Below, one piece after another: positions 22,425 to 31,607 of a stretch of 64,000 bases of DNA. This DNA comes from VBAT01 sp036520835 (GTDB taxonomy: Bacteria > Bacteroidota > Bacteroidia > Chitinophagales > Chitinophagaceae): contig DATDIX010000089.1 in assembly GCA_036520835.1 (NCBI GenBank), positions 1 to 64,000 on the forward strand, read 5' to 3'. Within the stretch, counting starts at the first letter, position 1. The number at the start of each line of letters is the position of its first letter. The notes below the pieces were generated by a model, which saw only the letters and a list, made by a program, of their open reading frames with translations, ran no database searches and was not told the DNA's origin. Made by a program: the position numbers and the translations under genes.

Positions 22425-25400
22425 TTATTGAGCAGTTAAATACCTCTTACTTATTTCATCGTACAACTTCATCAGGTCATTTGACTTGCCATTATTGTCA
22501 AAAACCTTTTCCCAGGTATTTAATGGTTCCCAGATACAGGTACCTTTCCCTTTTCCGCCCGGCAATTCAAAAGCGATCTTGTTTACTTCATTTTTCAAAG
22601 CGGAGTACTCCACTACGATCACATCTTTACCATATCGCCGCACCAGGTCGCTGAGATTATCACGAAGATCATCCAGCGTGCCGTGCCATTTGGGATAATA
22701 GGATTCGCCGATCACATCGAATGAAACACCACGGGCCAGCATATTATCAATAAAGAAAACAGATTCATCGTTCTGCCCGCCCAATGCCACATGCAGCATC
22801 ATGATCACGGAGGGATCCACTGCTTTTACTGCGGCAGTACCGGCATTCAGTAATTGAGCAAGGCTATCGAGATTACTTACATTTCCTTCCGGCCATATTA
22901 TTCCATGATTGATCTCGTTACCTATCTGCACCATATCCGGCGTTGTGCCCTGGTCCTTTAACTCCTGTATCACTTTCTTTGTATAATCATACACAGCCTT
23001 CTTCAGCTCCTCAAATGTCAAACTTCGCCATGCAGCAGGTTTGTATTGTTTTCCCGGATCGGCCCAATAATCGCTGTAATGAAAATCGACCAATAGTTTC
23101 ATGCCGGCAGCTTTGACTCTTTTCGCCATTTGTTTTGTATGCTCTAAATCACAAAACCCTTTTTTAGGAGAATAGCCGCTGTCTCTTGCCGGGTCATTAA
23201 AAATCCTGAGTCTTACGTAATTAAATCCATGGTCTTTTAATATAGTTATAGCATCCTTCTCCGTTCCATTATCAGAAAATTTCATTCCCCTGTCTTCCAG
23301 TTGTGGTAAGAAGGAAATGTCAGCACCGATCATTTTGCCTACTTCCCTTTTCTTCGCAGCTTCTCCTTTTAATTCATACTTTTTATCAATGTTAATGGAT
23401 AAAGCGCTGCCCGGTGGGACCGTGATGATATCGGTGGAACCCGTCCAGAGACCCGCAGCTTTTGCTTCAAACTTAATAATTCCCGGCTCACCGGTTGATT
23501 GCACGATCACCTGGCATTTGCCATTAAATAAACTTCTTTGCCATGCGCCATCAGCACATTTATCCGGTTCATGACTGCTGGGATCACCATTGCCCACCCC
23601 AATAATTTTTCCCGGGCCGGAAATAGAGAAAGTGATCATATTATTTGCATCAGGCACTTCCCTGCCCTGTTGATCTACCACACTTAAATTAATTACACTT
23701 ACATCTTTCCTGTCTGCAAACATGGTTGTTTTATATGGCGTCATCACCACTTCCGTTGGCGTTCCGGTTGTTTCTATTTTCCTGGTTAACTTTTTCCCTT
23801 TTTTATACGCCACGGCTTCCAATGTCCCCGGCTGGTAATCTACTGTCCATTTTAAATGACTGTTGCGGGGCATATCTTTTTTACCCAAACTTTTCCCGTT
23901 TAAAAACAATTCAACATTGTCCGCATTGGTATTTACCCATACGTCAATGGGCTTGCCCCTTTTATCCCGCCAGTTCCAGTGCGGTGAAATATGCAACACA
24001 TCCTTATCCGTCCACCAGCTTTGATAGTAGTAATAAATATTCTTTGGAAACCCGCACATATCCATGATGCCAAAATGCGAATTGATATTAGGCCATTCAA
24101 AAGGAGTTGGTTCTCCGCGATAATCCAAACCCGTCCATACAAAACCACCGAGCCAAAAATCATTTGGCGCAGCTAATGTCCACCACATTTCAGCAGTGCT
24201 TGCCCACCAGGGGAAAGTAATATCCTGGTCAGGAACATATCCTCTTATTGTATCTTTTTCATAAATACCTCTTGTAGAAACCGTGCTTCCCATTTCTGTA
24301 CCGATGATCGGCTGGTCAGGATGATCACGATGATAATCTGCAACAAATTTTTCACGATAGTTAAAGGAACGAACCGGTATCACTTCATTCACGCCACGAT
24401 ATACATTCGGCAGGTCAGCAGCATAGGTGGAGGTACGTGTTGGATCCAGCTCTTTTAGTTTTGCTATAAATGTTTGCGCTATTCTTTTGCCGGTTGTTTG
24501 TGTATGTATCCATCCTTCCTCATTTCCTATTGACCACATAAAAACAGAAGGATGATTACGATCTCTTTTTACCAAACGTTCAAACTGATCCATATACTCC
24601 GGGCTGCTGTTCAGTAATCTTTGCTCATCCATTACCAGCATACCCAAACTATCACATGCATCCAGCAATTCAGCAGTTGGTGCATTATGACTGGTACGAT
24701 ATGCATTCACTCCCATGTTCTTTAAAAGATCAATACGGTAATATTGTAAATAATCAGGCAATGCGCTGCCAACACCTGCATGATCCTGGTGACAATTAAC
24801 TCCCTGCAGTTTTACATGTTTCCCATTTAAAAAAACACCATTTGTTTTTACTTCGATGTGACGGACACCATAACGTATTATTTTTTTATCCACCAGTTTA
24901 CCATTCGACTTTATTTCAACAACCACCCTGTAGAGATATGGATCTTCCAACGACCATTGCCTGAAGTTTACTAATGAAATACTATTGATTGCAGTAGCTG
25001 ATGCATTTTGCTTTAAAGAAAGAGACTGATCTTTTGAACGTGAAATTATTTTCCCTTCCCTGTCAGTTATATAAGCTGAAACAGTAGATGTGGCTGAAGA
25101 TGGCGACAGATTCTCCACTTTAGTTTCAACATTCACAACAGCCTTGTTACTAATAATAGCTGAATATGCAAATACGCCATCATGGGCAATATGTACATTA
25201 TCATATTGGTTTAACCACACATGCCTGTAAATACCGGCGCCTTCATAAAACCAACCTTCATACTGCGTTGCATCCACTCTTACAACGATCACATTATCCC
25301 TGTCAAAATTTACATAATCTGTAATATCATACGCATTGCCTACATAACCGCTCATATTGTTACCAACAAAAAAATTATTGACCCATATCATCGCATTTCT

Positions 25401-25832
25401 GAAAATGCCATCAAACTGTAACTGGAATCGTTGCCCTGAATCCGCTCTTGCAACAGAAAAACGTTTACGATACCAGCCAATACTTGTTTCAGGAAAAAGC
25501 CCCCCTACAGGTTTAAATCCATGAGAAGTTACATGCGGATCTTTCACGTTTACAAACGGAAGCTCTACTGCCCAGTCATGCGGAAGATCAAGCGTTCTCC
25601 ATGCACTGTCTTTAAAGCGTGGGTCAACAGCTATTGTTCCCCATACACCACCCGATTTAGAAAAAATAGTGGCAGTGCTGTAATTGAAATCTTTTTCCGG
25701 ATTTGCTGCATGTCCAAAATGAAATTTCCAGTTATCATCAAGATTTATTTGCTTACGGGGAGAAGTTTGCGCATTGCAAAACAGTGAGCAAGATAAAAGG
25801 AAAATAAAAAAATAGAACCGGGATGCTTGCAT
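22425..25832 (-). CDS. GH2 beta-galactosidase fused to GH53 endo-beta-1,4-galactanase
   Basis: 1135 aa with signal peptide (FIFLLSCSLFCNAQ). Residues about 25-620 are a complete GH2: sugar-binding domain, Ig domain, and TIM barrel with acid/base Glu in WSIGNEEGW (about 438) and nucleophile Glu in IGTEMGS (about 511). Two beta domains follow (DUF4982-like and an invasin-like one around 690-800). From about residue 830 to the end is a complete GH53 domain (ADISFLPQLEDRGMKF) with acid/base Glu in QIGNEINHG (about 971) and nucleophile Glu in VVEYS (about 1073). So one chain could cut galactan internally and release galactose from the ends. The reading frame is continuous, with no sign of an assembly error. 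It is the last gene of the PUL, 26 bp after the GH-A gene. Confidence 0.9.
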   Translation of the reverse strand: MQASRFYFFIFLLSCSLFCNAQTSPRKQINLDDNWKFHFGHAANPEKDFNYSTATIFSKSGGVWGTIAVDPRFKDSAWRTLDLPHDWAVELPFVNVKDPHVTSHGFKPVGGLFPETSIGWYRKRFSVARADSGQRFQLQFDGIFRNAMIWVNNFFVGNNMSGYVGNAYDITDYVNFDRDNVIVVRVDATQYEGWFYEGAGIYRHVWLNQYDNVHIAHDGVFAYSAIISNKAVVNVETKVENLSPSSATSTVSAYITDREGKIISRSKDQSLSLKQNASATAINSISLVNFRQWSLEDPYLYRVVVEIKSNGKLVDKKIIRYGVRHIEVKTNGVFLNGKHVKLQGVNCHQDHAGVGSALPDYLQYYRIDLLKNMGVNAYRTSHNAPTAELLDACDSLGMLVMDEQRLLNSSPEYMDQFERLVKRDRNHPSVFMWSIGNEEGWIHTQTTGKRIAQTFIAKLKELDPTRTSTYAADLPNVYRGVNEVIPVRSFNYREKFVADYHRDHPDQPIIGTEMGSTVSTRGIYEKDTIRGYVPDQDITFPWWASTAEMWWTLAAPNDFWLGGFVWTGLDYRGEPTPFEWPNINSHFGIMDMCGFPKNIYYYYQSWWTDKDVLHISPHWNWRDKRGKPIDVWVNTNADNVELFLNGKSLGKKDMPRNSHLKWTVDYQPGTLEAVAYKKGKKLTRKIETTGTPTEVVMTPYKTTMFADRKDVSVINLSVVDQQGREVPDANNMITFSISGPGKIIGVGNGDPSSHEPDKCADGAWQRSLFNGKCQVIVQSTGEPGIIKFEAKAAGLWTGSTDIITVPPGSALSINIDKKYELKGEAAKKREVGKMIGADISFLPQLEDRGMKFSDNGTEKDAITILKDHGFNYVRLRIFNDPARDSGYSPKKGFCDLEHTKQMAKRVKAAGMKLLVDFHYSDYWADPGKQYKPAAWRSLTFEELKKAVYDYTKKVIQELKDQGTTPDMVQIGNEINHGIIWPEGNVSNLDSLAQLLNAGTAAVKAVDPSVIMMLHVALGGQNDESVFFIDNMLARGVSFDVIGESYYPKWHGTLDDLRDNLSDLVRRYGKDVIVVEYSALKNEVNKIAFELPGGKGKGTCIWEPLNTWEKVFDNNGKSNDLMKLYDEISKRYLTAQ

Positions 25833-25858
25833 AATAAAATGTTTAACAGGAATAAAAA

Positions 25859-28423
25859 CTATTTCTTCTTTTCTAACCGTATTGATTCCACTTCCAAACT
25901 ATATGGCTTTTTAAATTCAGATTCGGTTACATCAGTTCCAATTGTCACTTGTATTCTTTCAATTTCAGATAGCTTAAAAGAAGATGTTCCTGAAGCTTTG
26001 AACCATAGGGGCAAGAAACCGGGATATGGTCTTGGCAATAATAACATAGAATCAGGAACCATTTCATTCAACGGAACTTCAATATCACTGAAAGTATTAT
26101 TCAAGGTAACGTAAGTTGAAAACGAAAAAGCATCGGTATTTGTTAATGTAATTTTTGCTTTTACAGGATTTGTTTCAGCCGTTCTTGCTCTTATTATCAG
26201 CTTGTCGAATGTTTCAGTGGTACGTCCTTTGGTTTTATCGGCAAAAAAATATTGAAACCCGATAGTATGATCACCAGCTAATTCATTTGTCGCCAATCTT
26301 AATATTAGCCTGCCTGGTTCCGCACCAGTAATATAGCTTGTTTGAAAGCCCCTTCTGAAAGAAGGATATATTCTCGCATTCCTGTCAGTTGTTGGATTAA
26401 ATATTTCAAGTTTGCTTGTCGGTGCAGCAACAAAAGTTTCCCATGTTTCATTGATGTAATTATCCCATGCAAAAGGGTTTCCTTTATGATTGCCGGGGAA
26501 AACATAATATTCATCAGCTTTCTGGATAATGATACGATAACTGGTAACACCCGGGGTAGCTAATTCAGCAGGAACTTCTGTTGTATAATTATTTGATTCC
26601 TTTCTTAACAATGTGATCGTTCTTGATTGACCAAAACCTCCACCCAAACGATTTACCTGTACTGTTACTTTATCGCTTGTATCAAGACCGACAATTTTTG
26701 CGCTTATAAGAAACGATCTACCCGAAGAAACTTCTTTTAAAGGCGTATGTGCAACAAATGGCTCTTTTGAAAATGGTTGTGGTGCAAAAAAATTTCTTGA
26801 TCCTGCATAGTTGAAACTGTTTTCCGGATTTTGTATCAAATACAATCCGGGAGAAATATAAAACCCATCTTTGCCATTTTCTGTTGAATAATTATTTCCT
26901 TCGTTCAATGCTTTTACCAGAAAATCATTACCCAATTCATCCAATAAAACCTGCATCTTATTTTTCTTCCACTCAACCCTTGTTACTTCTTTTTTTGGCG
27001 AGGCTCTTTCAAAGGGATCCCGGATATAAATCGCATCAGGCATTACTTCCAATCGCCACACACCATCCTGTATCTTATCAATAAAGTATGCCCCGCTTCC
27101 TTCATATTGCACAACTGGCGAGCTGCCAACACCGGCAATATGCTTCAGTTTCGGAATATTTTTCGGCTTTGTACCCGTTGTATTGGAATAATAAAATTCT
27201 TCATCGCTGTTCATTTCACTTAAAGAGTTTTTATAACTCACCCGGAATACATCAAACACACTGTCTGCAGGATAGCTACCGTAATTTTTCAACCGGGGAA
27301 GTTTATGAAAAACTTTTGAAGCGATCAGCATGCTGATCGCCTTCGAAGGAGTGTAAGCAAGATTCAGGTAATGAGTCTGGTATTCTGTATTGACATGCGC
27401 AATAGCCAGCGGATCGTATGCGAATTGAGTGACCCATTGAAATCCTGCTTCTTTAAAACTTTTTGCAGCAGTGGGATACATGTACGATTGCAGTACATCA
27501 GCCGCATCAAACTCATACACCATTCTTGATTTATTCCTGTACTCAGGAACAGAATCAAATGGAATGGTATAGTGATCAACATGCGGTAAAAAATTCCCTT
27601 TTACTTCCTGGTTGGCAACAAGCCCCGTTGGATACCATTGAAAAGCCACACCATCGATATTGGCTTTTGCAACCGCATCAGAATAAAAAGGAGACTGAGC
27701 GATATTATAATAAACAGGTTTTGTCCAGCCTGTGCTTTTCACCGCTGCTGTAAGACGATTGATGTAACTTGTCACTCCGGGCTTTGGACCGCTGTGACTA
27801 GGTTCATTATTTATTTCAACAGCAATCACATCAGGATCATTCCCATAAGTAAGCTTGGTATAAGGATTAACATGTTTAAAAAATTGCACCATATAATTTT
27901 CCTGTGCAACGATTGCTGTATCGTTTGTAGTTGATCTACCCTTCCCATACTTTCTTGCAAAACCGGGTGTAGGTTCGTCTCTTTCCGGATAGCCGTTTCC
28001 CCAAAAAGCTATCGGGGTTATAATGGTTTTAATATTTCTCCTTTTTAATTCAGCCAGTAAAAAATCAAATAAGCGGAGATGATCATTTTCTAAAAGGTTA
28101 CCTGCCGTATCCGATATCTCTGTATCCCAAACATGTACACGAAAAGCATCAAACCCAAGTCTTGACATATGATAAACATCCTGCTGAATTGCTTTTTCCA
28201 TGTCAACATTCAGTGCTTTATGGGCACGGTAAGCATGTGCAAAAGGAGTGGTATAATTAACCCCAAAAAAGGAGGCTTCGGTTTTGTCTTTTGTCCATCT
28301 TAGCACACCCTGCCTGTCGACATATACCAGGTTCTTGTCGTTTGATCTCTTTTGGGCATGTAAACGATTACATAAAAGAACCAAAAAAAGAAACCCTATC
28401 CTTATATAAATATTCGGCTTCAT
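25859..28423 (-). CDS. Clan GH-A glycoside hydrolase, possible GH147-like beta-galactosidase
   Basis: 854 aa, with signal peptide (IGFLFLVLLCNRLHAQ). Residues about 30-400 form a TIM barrel of the GH5-like clan: FFGVNYTTPFAHAYRA, FDAFRVHVWD, acid/base Glu207 in VEINNEPSHSG and probable nucleophile Glu304 in VYEFDAAD. The C-terminal half is beta-rich (a carbohydrate-binding-like module near residues 590-700 and a final jelly-roll). I cannot place the family by eye; from context and length GH147, which holds beta-1,4-galactosidases of pectin-degrading Bacteroides, is the best guess. It sits between two GH53-containing genes (30 and 26 bp gaps), so a role on galactan or its side chains is likely. 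Confidence 0.75.
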   Translation of the reverse strand: MKPNIYIRIGFLFLVLLCNRLHAQKRSNDKNLVYVDRQGVLRWTKDKTEASFFGVNYTTPFAHAYRAHKALNVDMEKAIQQDVYHMSRLGFDAFRVHVWDTEISDTAGNLLENDHLRLFDFLLAELKRRNIKTIITPIAFWGNGYPERDEPTPGFARKYGKGRSTTNDTAIVAQENYMVQFFKHVNPYTKLTYGNDPDVIAVEINNEPSHSGPKPGVTSYINRLTAAVKSTGWTKPVYYNIAQSPFYSDAVAKANIDGVAFQWYPTGLVANQEVKGNFLPHVDHYTIPFDSVPEYRNKSRMVYEFDAADVLQSYMYPTAAKSFKEAGFQWVTQFAYDPLAIAHVNTEYQTHYLNLAYTPSKAISMLIASKVFHKLPRLKNYGSYPADSVFDVFRVSYKNSLSEMNSDEEFYYSNTTGTKPKNIPKLKHIAGVGSSPVVQYEGSGAYFIDKIQDGVWRLEVMPDAIYIRDPFERASPKKEVTRVEWKKNKMQVLLDELGNDFLVKALNEGNNYSTENGKDGFYISPGLYLIQNPENSFNYAGSRNFFAPQPFSKEPFVAHTPLKEVSSGRSFLISAKIVGLDTSDKVTVQVNRLGGGFGQSRTITLLRKESNNYTTEVPAELATPGVTSYRIIIQKADEYYVFPGNHKGNPFAWDNYINETWETFVAAPTSKLEIFNPTTDRNARIYPSFRRGFQTSYITGAEPGRLILRLATNELAGDHTIGFQYFFADKTKGRTTETFDKLIIRARTAETNPVKAKITLTNTDAFSFSTYVTLNNTFSDIEVPLNEMVPDSMLLLPRPYPGFLPLWFKASGTSSFKLSEIERIQVTIGTDVTESEFKKPYSLEVESIRLEKKK

Positions 28424-28453
28424 GAAATAATTTTTCCAGGAATGATGATCCTC

Positions 28454-29503
28454 TTAATTAAATGCACTCAGCGCTGCAGTGGGTTTACCCGAATTATCAA
28501 AGGCTCCCTTGGTATAGCCCTGCCAGTTATTATATGACTGGGGCTCCCAGTATAAAACACCTACCCCTTTGCCACCCGTCACAGATTTTGTTTTTGTGAT
28601 CAGGTCGGCAATAAAGGAATTACAGGCAGCAGCCTGGTCCCAACTCATACCTACTTCCACAACCATTACTTCCTTCCCATACCGGGCTACCATATCATTC
28701 ATATTCGCAAGGCACTGGGTATTCAGGCTTGTCCAATCAGCCGGGTTGGGATATAATGACATACCTGTTACATCCCATTTACCTCCATTATTCTTTAACC
28801 CATCAAACAACCAGCGGAACAAATTATTATCCCATCCATTGGATACATGTACGATCACTTTTATTGTGGCGTTGACCGCTTTCACGGCATCATATCCGGC
28901 ATTTACCAATTGGGCAAAATTGTTCATGTTTGTAGATGCTTTTCCATCAGGCCACAACATACCATCATTCGTTTCATTGCCCACCTGTACCCATTCAGGA
29001 GTAACCCCGTTATTTTTTAATGCGGTCAATACATCAAAAGTGTGGTTATATAAAGATGTTTTGAGTGTTGCCAGGTCCTGCCCAATCCATGCGGCCGGTT
29101 TGGTTTGCTGGCCGGGGTCGGCCCAGCTATCGCTGTAATGAAAGTCGATCATGATACGCATACCGAGGTTCTTTGCCCGAACAGCTTTTGCCACAACATC
29201 GGCACTTCCGTTCCAACCGCCTGCCGGGTTTACCCATACACGCAGCCTGATCGTATTCATGCCCAGGCTTTTCAATAGCGCTACACATTCCTGTTCAGTT
29301 CCGCTGCTATTGTAAAATTTTCTGCCAGCTGCTTCCATTTGTGTAAGCCAGCCTATATCCGCCCCTTTTGCAAACTCCGTAGTTGGCGGGGGTGGCGGCG
29401 GCGGTGGTGGTGGCGTTCCTCCACCATCTCCTCCTGATTTTTTACAGGCAGCAAGGTTAATTATGATCAGGGATGTGGCAATTATCTTTACTAAAACTCT
29501 CAT
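28454..29503 (-). CDS. Surface lipoprotein GH53 endo-beta-1,4-galactanase
   Basis: 349 aa. A lipobox (IIINLAAC, Cys20) is followed by KKSGGDGGG and a run of ten prolines, a stiff stalk between membrane anchor and enzyme. The GH53 domain (about residues 45-349) is complete: GADIGWLTQMEAAGRKFY, TIRLRVWVNPAGGW, MIDFHYSDSWADPGQQTKP, acid/base Glu in VQVGNETNDG (about 176) and nucleophile Glu in MVVEVGMSW (about 282). It hydrolyses beta-1,4-galactan of type I arabinogalactan or pectin. The Lys and Gly/Asp-rich stretch after the lipobox may serve as a surface-export signal. The proline codons form a G-rich tract on the plus strand that could slip. Confidence 0.92.
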   Translation of the reverse strand: MRVLVKIIATSLIIINLAACKKSGGDGGGTPPPPPPPPPPTTEFAKGADIGWLTQMEAAGRKFYNSSGTEQECVALLKSLGMNTIRLRVWVNPAGGWNGSADVVAKAVRAKNLGMRIMIDFHYSDSWADPGQQTKPAAWIGQDLATLKTSLYNHTFDVLTALKNNGVTPEWVQVGNETNDGMLWPDGKASTNMNNFAQLVNAGYDAVKAVNATIKVIVHVSNGWDNNLFRWLFDGLKNNGGKWDVTGMSLYPNPADWTSLNTQCLANMNDMVARYGKEVMVVEVGMSWDQAAACNSFIADLITKTKSVTGGKGVGVLYWEPQSYNNWQGYTKGAFDNSGKPTAALSAFN

Positions 29504-29548
29504 TACCTGTTAATAGATTTCTTAAAAGTAAAAAGTTTACAAAATAGA

Positions 29549-29571
29549 AAGGCCACTTTCATAGTGGCCTT
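29549..29571 (-). terminator. Weak terminator or processing hairpin inside the galactan PUL
   Basis: AAGGCCACT, a five-base loop and AGTGGCCTT, followed on the minus strand by TTCTATTTTG. It lies between the SusE/F-like gene and the GH53 gene, and could lower expression of the enzyme genes relative to the binding and transport genes. Confidence 0.6.
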
Positions 29572-29593
29572 CCATTCTTATTTTATCAGCCGA

Positions 29594-30745
29594 TCATAAT
29601 TTTACCAGCGTGTAAGTATTATTAATAAAATCCACTGTGATCTTATAATTGCCGGCAACATCAGGGCTTGGCATATCCTGTCCTTCGGGTTTAAAAGGCC
29701 CTCCCATTTTAATACCGGTAGCGGTATTATCTACTGCTCCGAATTTAGCGGCCCAGCTACCATTGGCAGGCAGGAAAAGATAGTTTTTATTGTTCGTCAT
29801 GGCTAATGAAGCCAGTTCAAAACGGGTAGAAGTCAGCCGGGTAAACTGCTGAGAAGGTACAGGCACAGGGTTACTCCAGCCACCCGGGCTCGCATCCCCC
29901 ACAACAAATAGCTCAGTAGGCAAACCATGCTGTTGAGTGAACGGTGTAACGGTAAATTTTCCTGACTGGAAGTCTACCATTATTTTATATAAACCCGTAG
30001 TAGTCGGGCCGGGAATATCCTGGGCAAAATCATACCCGAAATCTCCTCCGGTATTCAAACCCGGCAAAGCGTTATTTGCCACTGAATATTTATGTCCCCA
30101 ATCGCCATTTAACGGGAGTAGTAAATAGTATTGGCCGCCGGTCAGTTGAAAAATCCCGCCAAATGTAGTTTCATCGATCCTGGTCAATTCCTGCGAGGGG
30201 GTTGGAACAGGATTAGTCCAGCCGCCTTGTGTTGCTCCGCCGACAATAAACAACTTGCCGGAAGTGGGAAGAACTACTTTGGGAGGAATCTTGTAAGGCG
30301 TCATCCTGATCTTTACCACATTTGAATTAAGTCTTTCATTATTGTTACCGTAAGAAGAAATAACCCTTACATCCATATCAACCGGAACATTAAAAGCATA
30401 CCCTTTTGCCAGCAAAATATTGTTCAGTTCTTTTGCCAGGTAAGAAACACTTGATTGTCCCATTACAACCTTTGTAGCTGCCCTGGCAAAGTTCTTCCCG
30501 GTAGAATCTATTTCTACCGTGTATTTAATATTGGCAGAGTCTGTCGCATGATCGGGATATGTCCAGCTTAAGGTTAAAGCCGTATTGTTAGAGTCTGCGG
30601 GTAATGACGCAATGGTTGTGGAGGAAGCAGTCATTACTGTTGCTTTACCCTCTGCATAATGGGGCAGGTCATTTGCCTTGTCACAAGCTGTCAGCAAAAC
30701 AGTTGCTCCTGCCAGTAAGAAAATGAAGTTTAATATTTTTCGCAT
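29594..30745 (-). CDS. SusE/SusF-like surface glycan-binding lipoprotein (two binding modules)
   Basis: 383 aa. Lipobox VLLTAC, then DKAND. The N-terminal SusE-type Ig domain (about residues 35-150: LTLSWTYPDHATDS and MTPYKIPPKVVLP) is followed by two homologous modules of about 100 residues, each starting LFIVGGATQGGWTNPVP or LFVVGDASPGGWSNPVP and each containing a YLLLPLNGDWG / YLFLPANGSWA core. The modules resemble the starch-binding domains of SusE/F; here they probably bind galactan. It is 22 bp after the next SusE-like gene, whose single module is of the same type, pointing to gene duplication. Confidence 0.85.
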   Translation of the reverse strand: MRKILNFIFLLAGATVLLTACDKANDLPHYAEGKATVMTASSTTIASLPADSNNTALTLSWTYPDHATDSANIKYTVEIDSTGKNFARAATKVVMGQSSVSYLAKELNNILLAKGYAFNVPVDMDVRVISSYGNNNERLNSNVVKIRMTPYKIPPKVVLPTSGKLFIVGGATQGGWTNPVPTPSQELTRIDETTFGGIFQLTGGQYYLLLPLNGDWGHKYSVANNALPGLNTGGDFGYDFAQDIPGPTTTGLYKIMVDFQSGKFTVTPFTQQHGLPTELFVVGDASPGGWSNPVPVPSQQFTRLTSTRFELASLAMTNNKNYLFLPANGSWAAKFGAVDNTATGIKMGGPFKPEGQDMPSPDVAGNYKITVDFINNTYTLVKL

Positions 30746-30767
30746 AAAAATGATATTAGTTGGGTGA

Positions 30768-31586
30768 TTACAGTGTTAGTTTGAATTTCCCTCTCTGGAA
30801 ATCTACTTCGATCGTATACATTCCGCTTACAGACGGCGCCAGCAGATCCCCTCCTCCTGCCTTGAAATCATCTTCATTAGGATTATTGGAATTATTAGCT
30901 CCCAATGCCCCATACTTAGCGCCCCAATCGCCATTTACCGGCAATAACAAATAGGAATTGCCTCCTATAATATTAACCGTGATCCGGTAGAGAGTAGGAC
31001 TTACCTGTGTAAATTTCTGGCTGGGTACAGGAACCGGGTTGGTCCAGCCACCGTTAGTAGCGCTACCTACAATATACAACTCGCCGGATGCAGGCGGTGT
31101 TACCTTAGGAGGAATGGCATAAGGTGTTATCGTAAACTTAATAATATTAGAAGCCAGCGGAACCGAAGTGTTGATCAGGCTTGAAGTAACCCTGAATTGA
31201 ATACTATGCGCAACAGCAGGAGCAAGATTCAATGTATTCAATAAATAATCATTCAATTCGCCCTGCGTAAAAGCAATAGACAGGTCTTTGCTCAGGCTTA
31301 TTGCTTTTTTGGCGGCGGCAAAGTTGGTGCCTTCCAGTGCCATTTCCACCAGGTAAGAAACATCCTGCGAGCTCAACCCGGTTGAAAAACGATAGTTCGG
31401 GTTGGTCCACATCAATTTCAAAGCTTCGTTACTCTGTGTAGCAAAAGCAACGGTTACAGCAGCGCGGTCAGCACTCAATGCTGGTGCAGTCCCGTCTTCA
31501 TAACTGATGGTTTCTATCTTTTTTTCACAGGAGAAAAGAACTCCTGCTATTAAAAATGTTAGAAAAAATTTTATTATATTTTTCAT
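30768..31586 (-). CDS. SusE-like surface glycan-binding lipoprotein (one binding module)
   Basis: 272 aa from the ATG at 31586 (MKNIIKFFLTFLIAGVLFSC); a start three codons earlier is possible. Lipobox Cys, then EKKIE. An N-terminal SusE Ig domain (LKLMWTNPNYRFSTG and ITPYAIPPKVTPP) is followed by one C-terminal module (LYIVGSATNGGWTNPVPVPS with YLLLPVNGDWGAKYG). Same architecture as the following gene but with one binding module instead of two. It is 21 bp after susD and belongs to the same operon. Confidence 0.85.
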   Translation of the reverse strand: MKNIIKFFLTFLIAGVLFSCEKKIETISYEDGTAPALSADRAAVTVAFATQSNEALKLMWTNPNYRFSTGLSSQDVSYLVEMALEGTNFAAAKKAISLSKDLSIAFTQGELNDYLLNTLNLAPAVAHSIQFRVTSSLINTSVPLASNIIKFTITPYAIPPKVTPPASGELYIVGSATNGGWTNPVPVPSQKFTQVSPTLYRITVNIIGGNSYLLLPVNGDWGAKYGALGANNSNNPNEDDFKAGGGDLLAPSVSGMYTIEVDFQRGKFKLTL

Positions 31587-31607
31587 ATAAAACAATTTTT
31601 ATAGTAA

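Noticed and set aside
22224..22439. 71-codon open frame in the gap before the GH2-GH53 gene
   Set aside because: No recognisable features, unusual composition and overlap with the end of the neighbouring gene; treated as chance.
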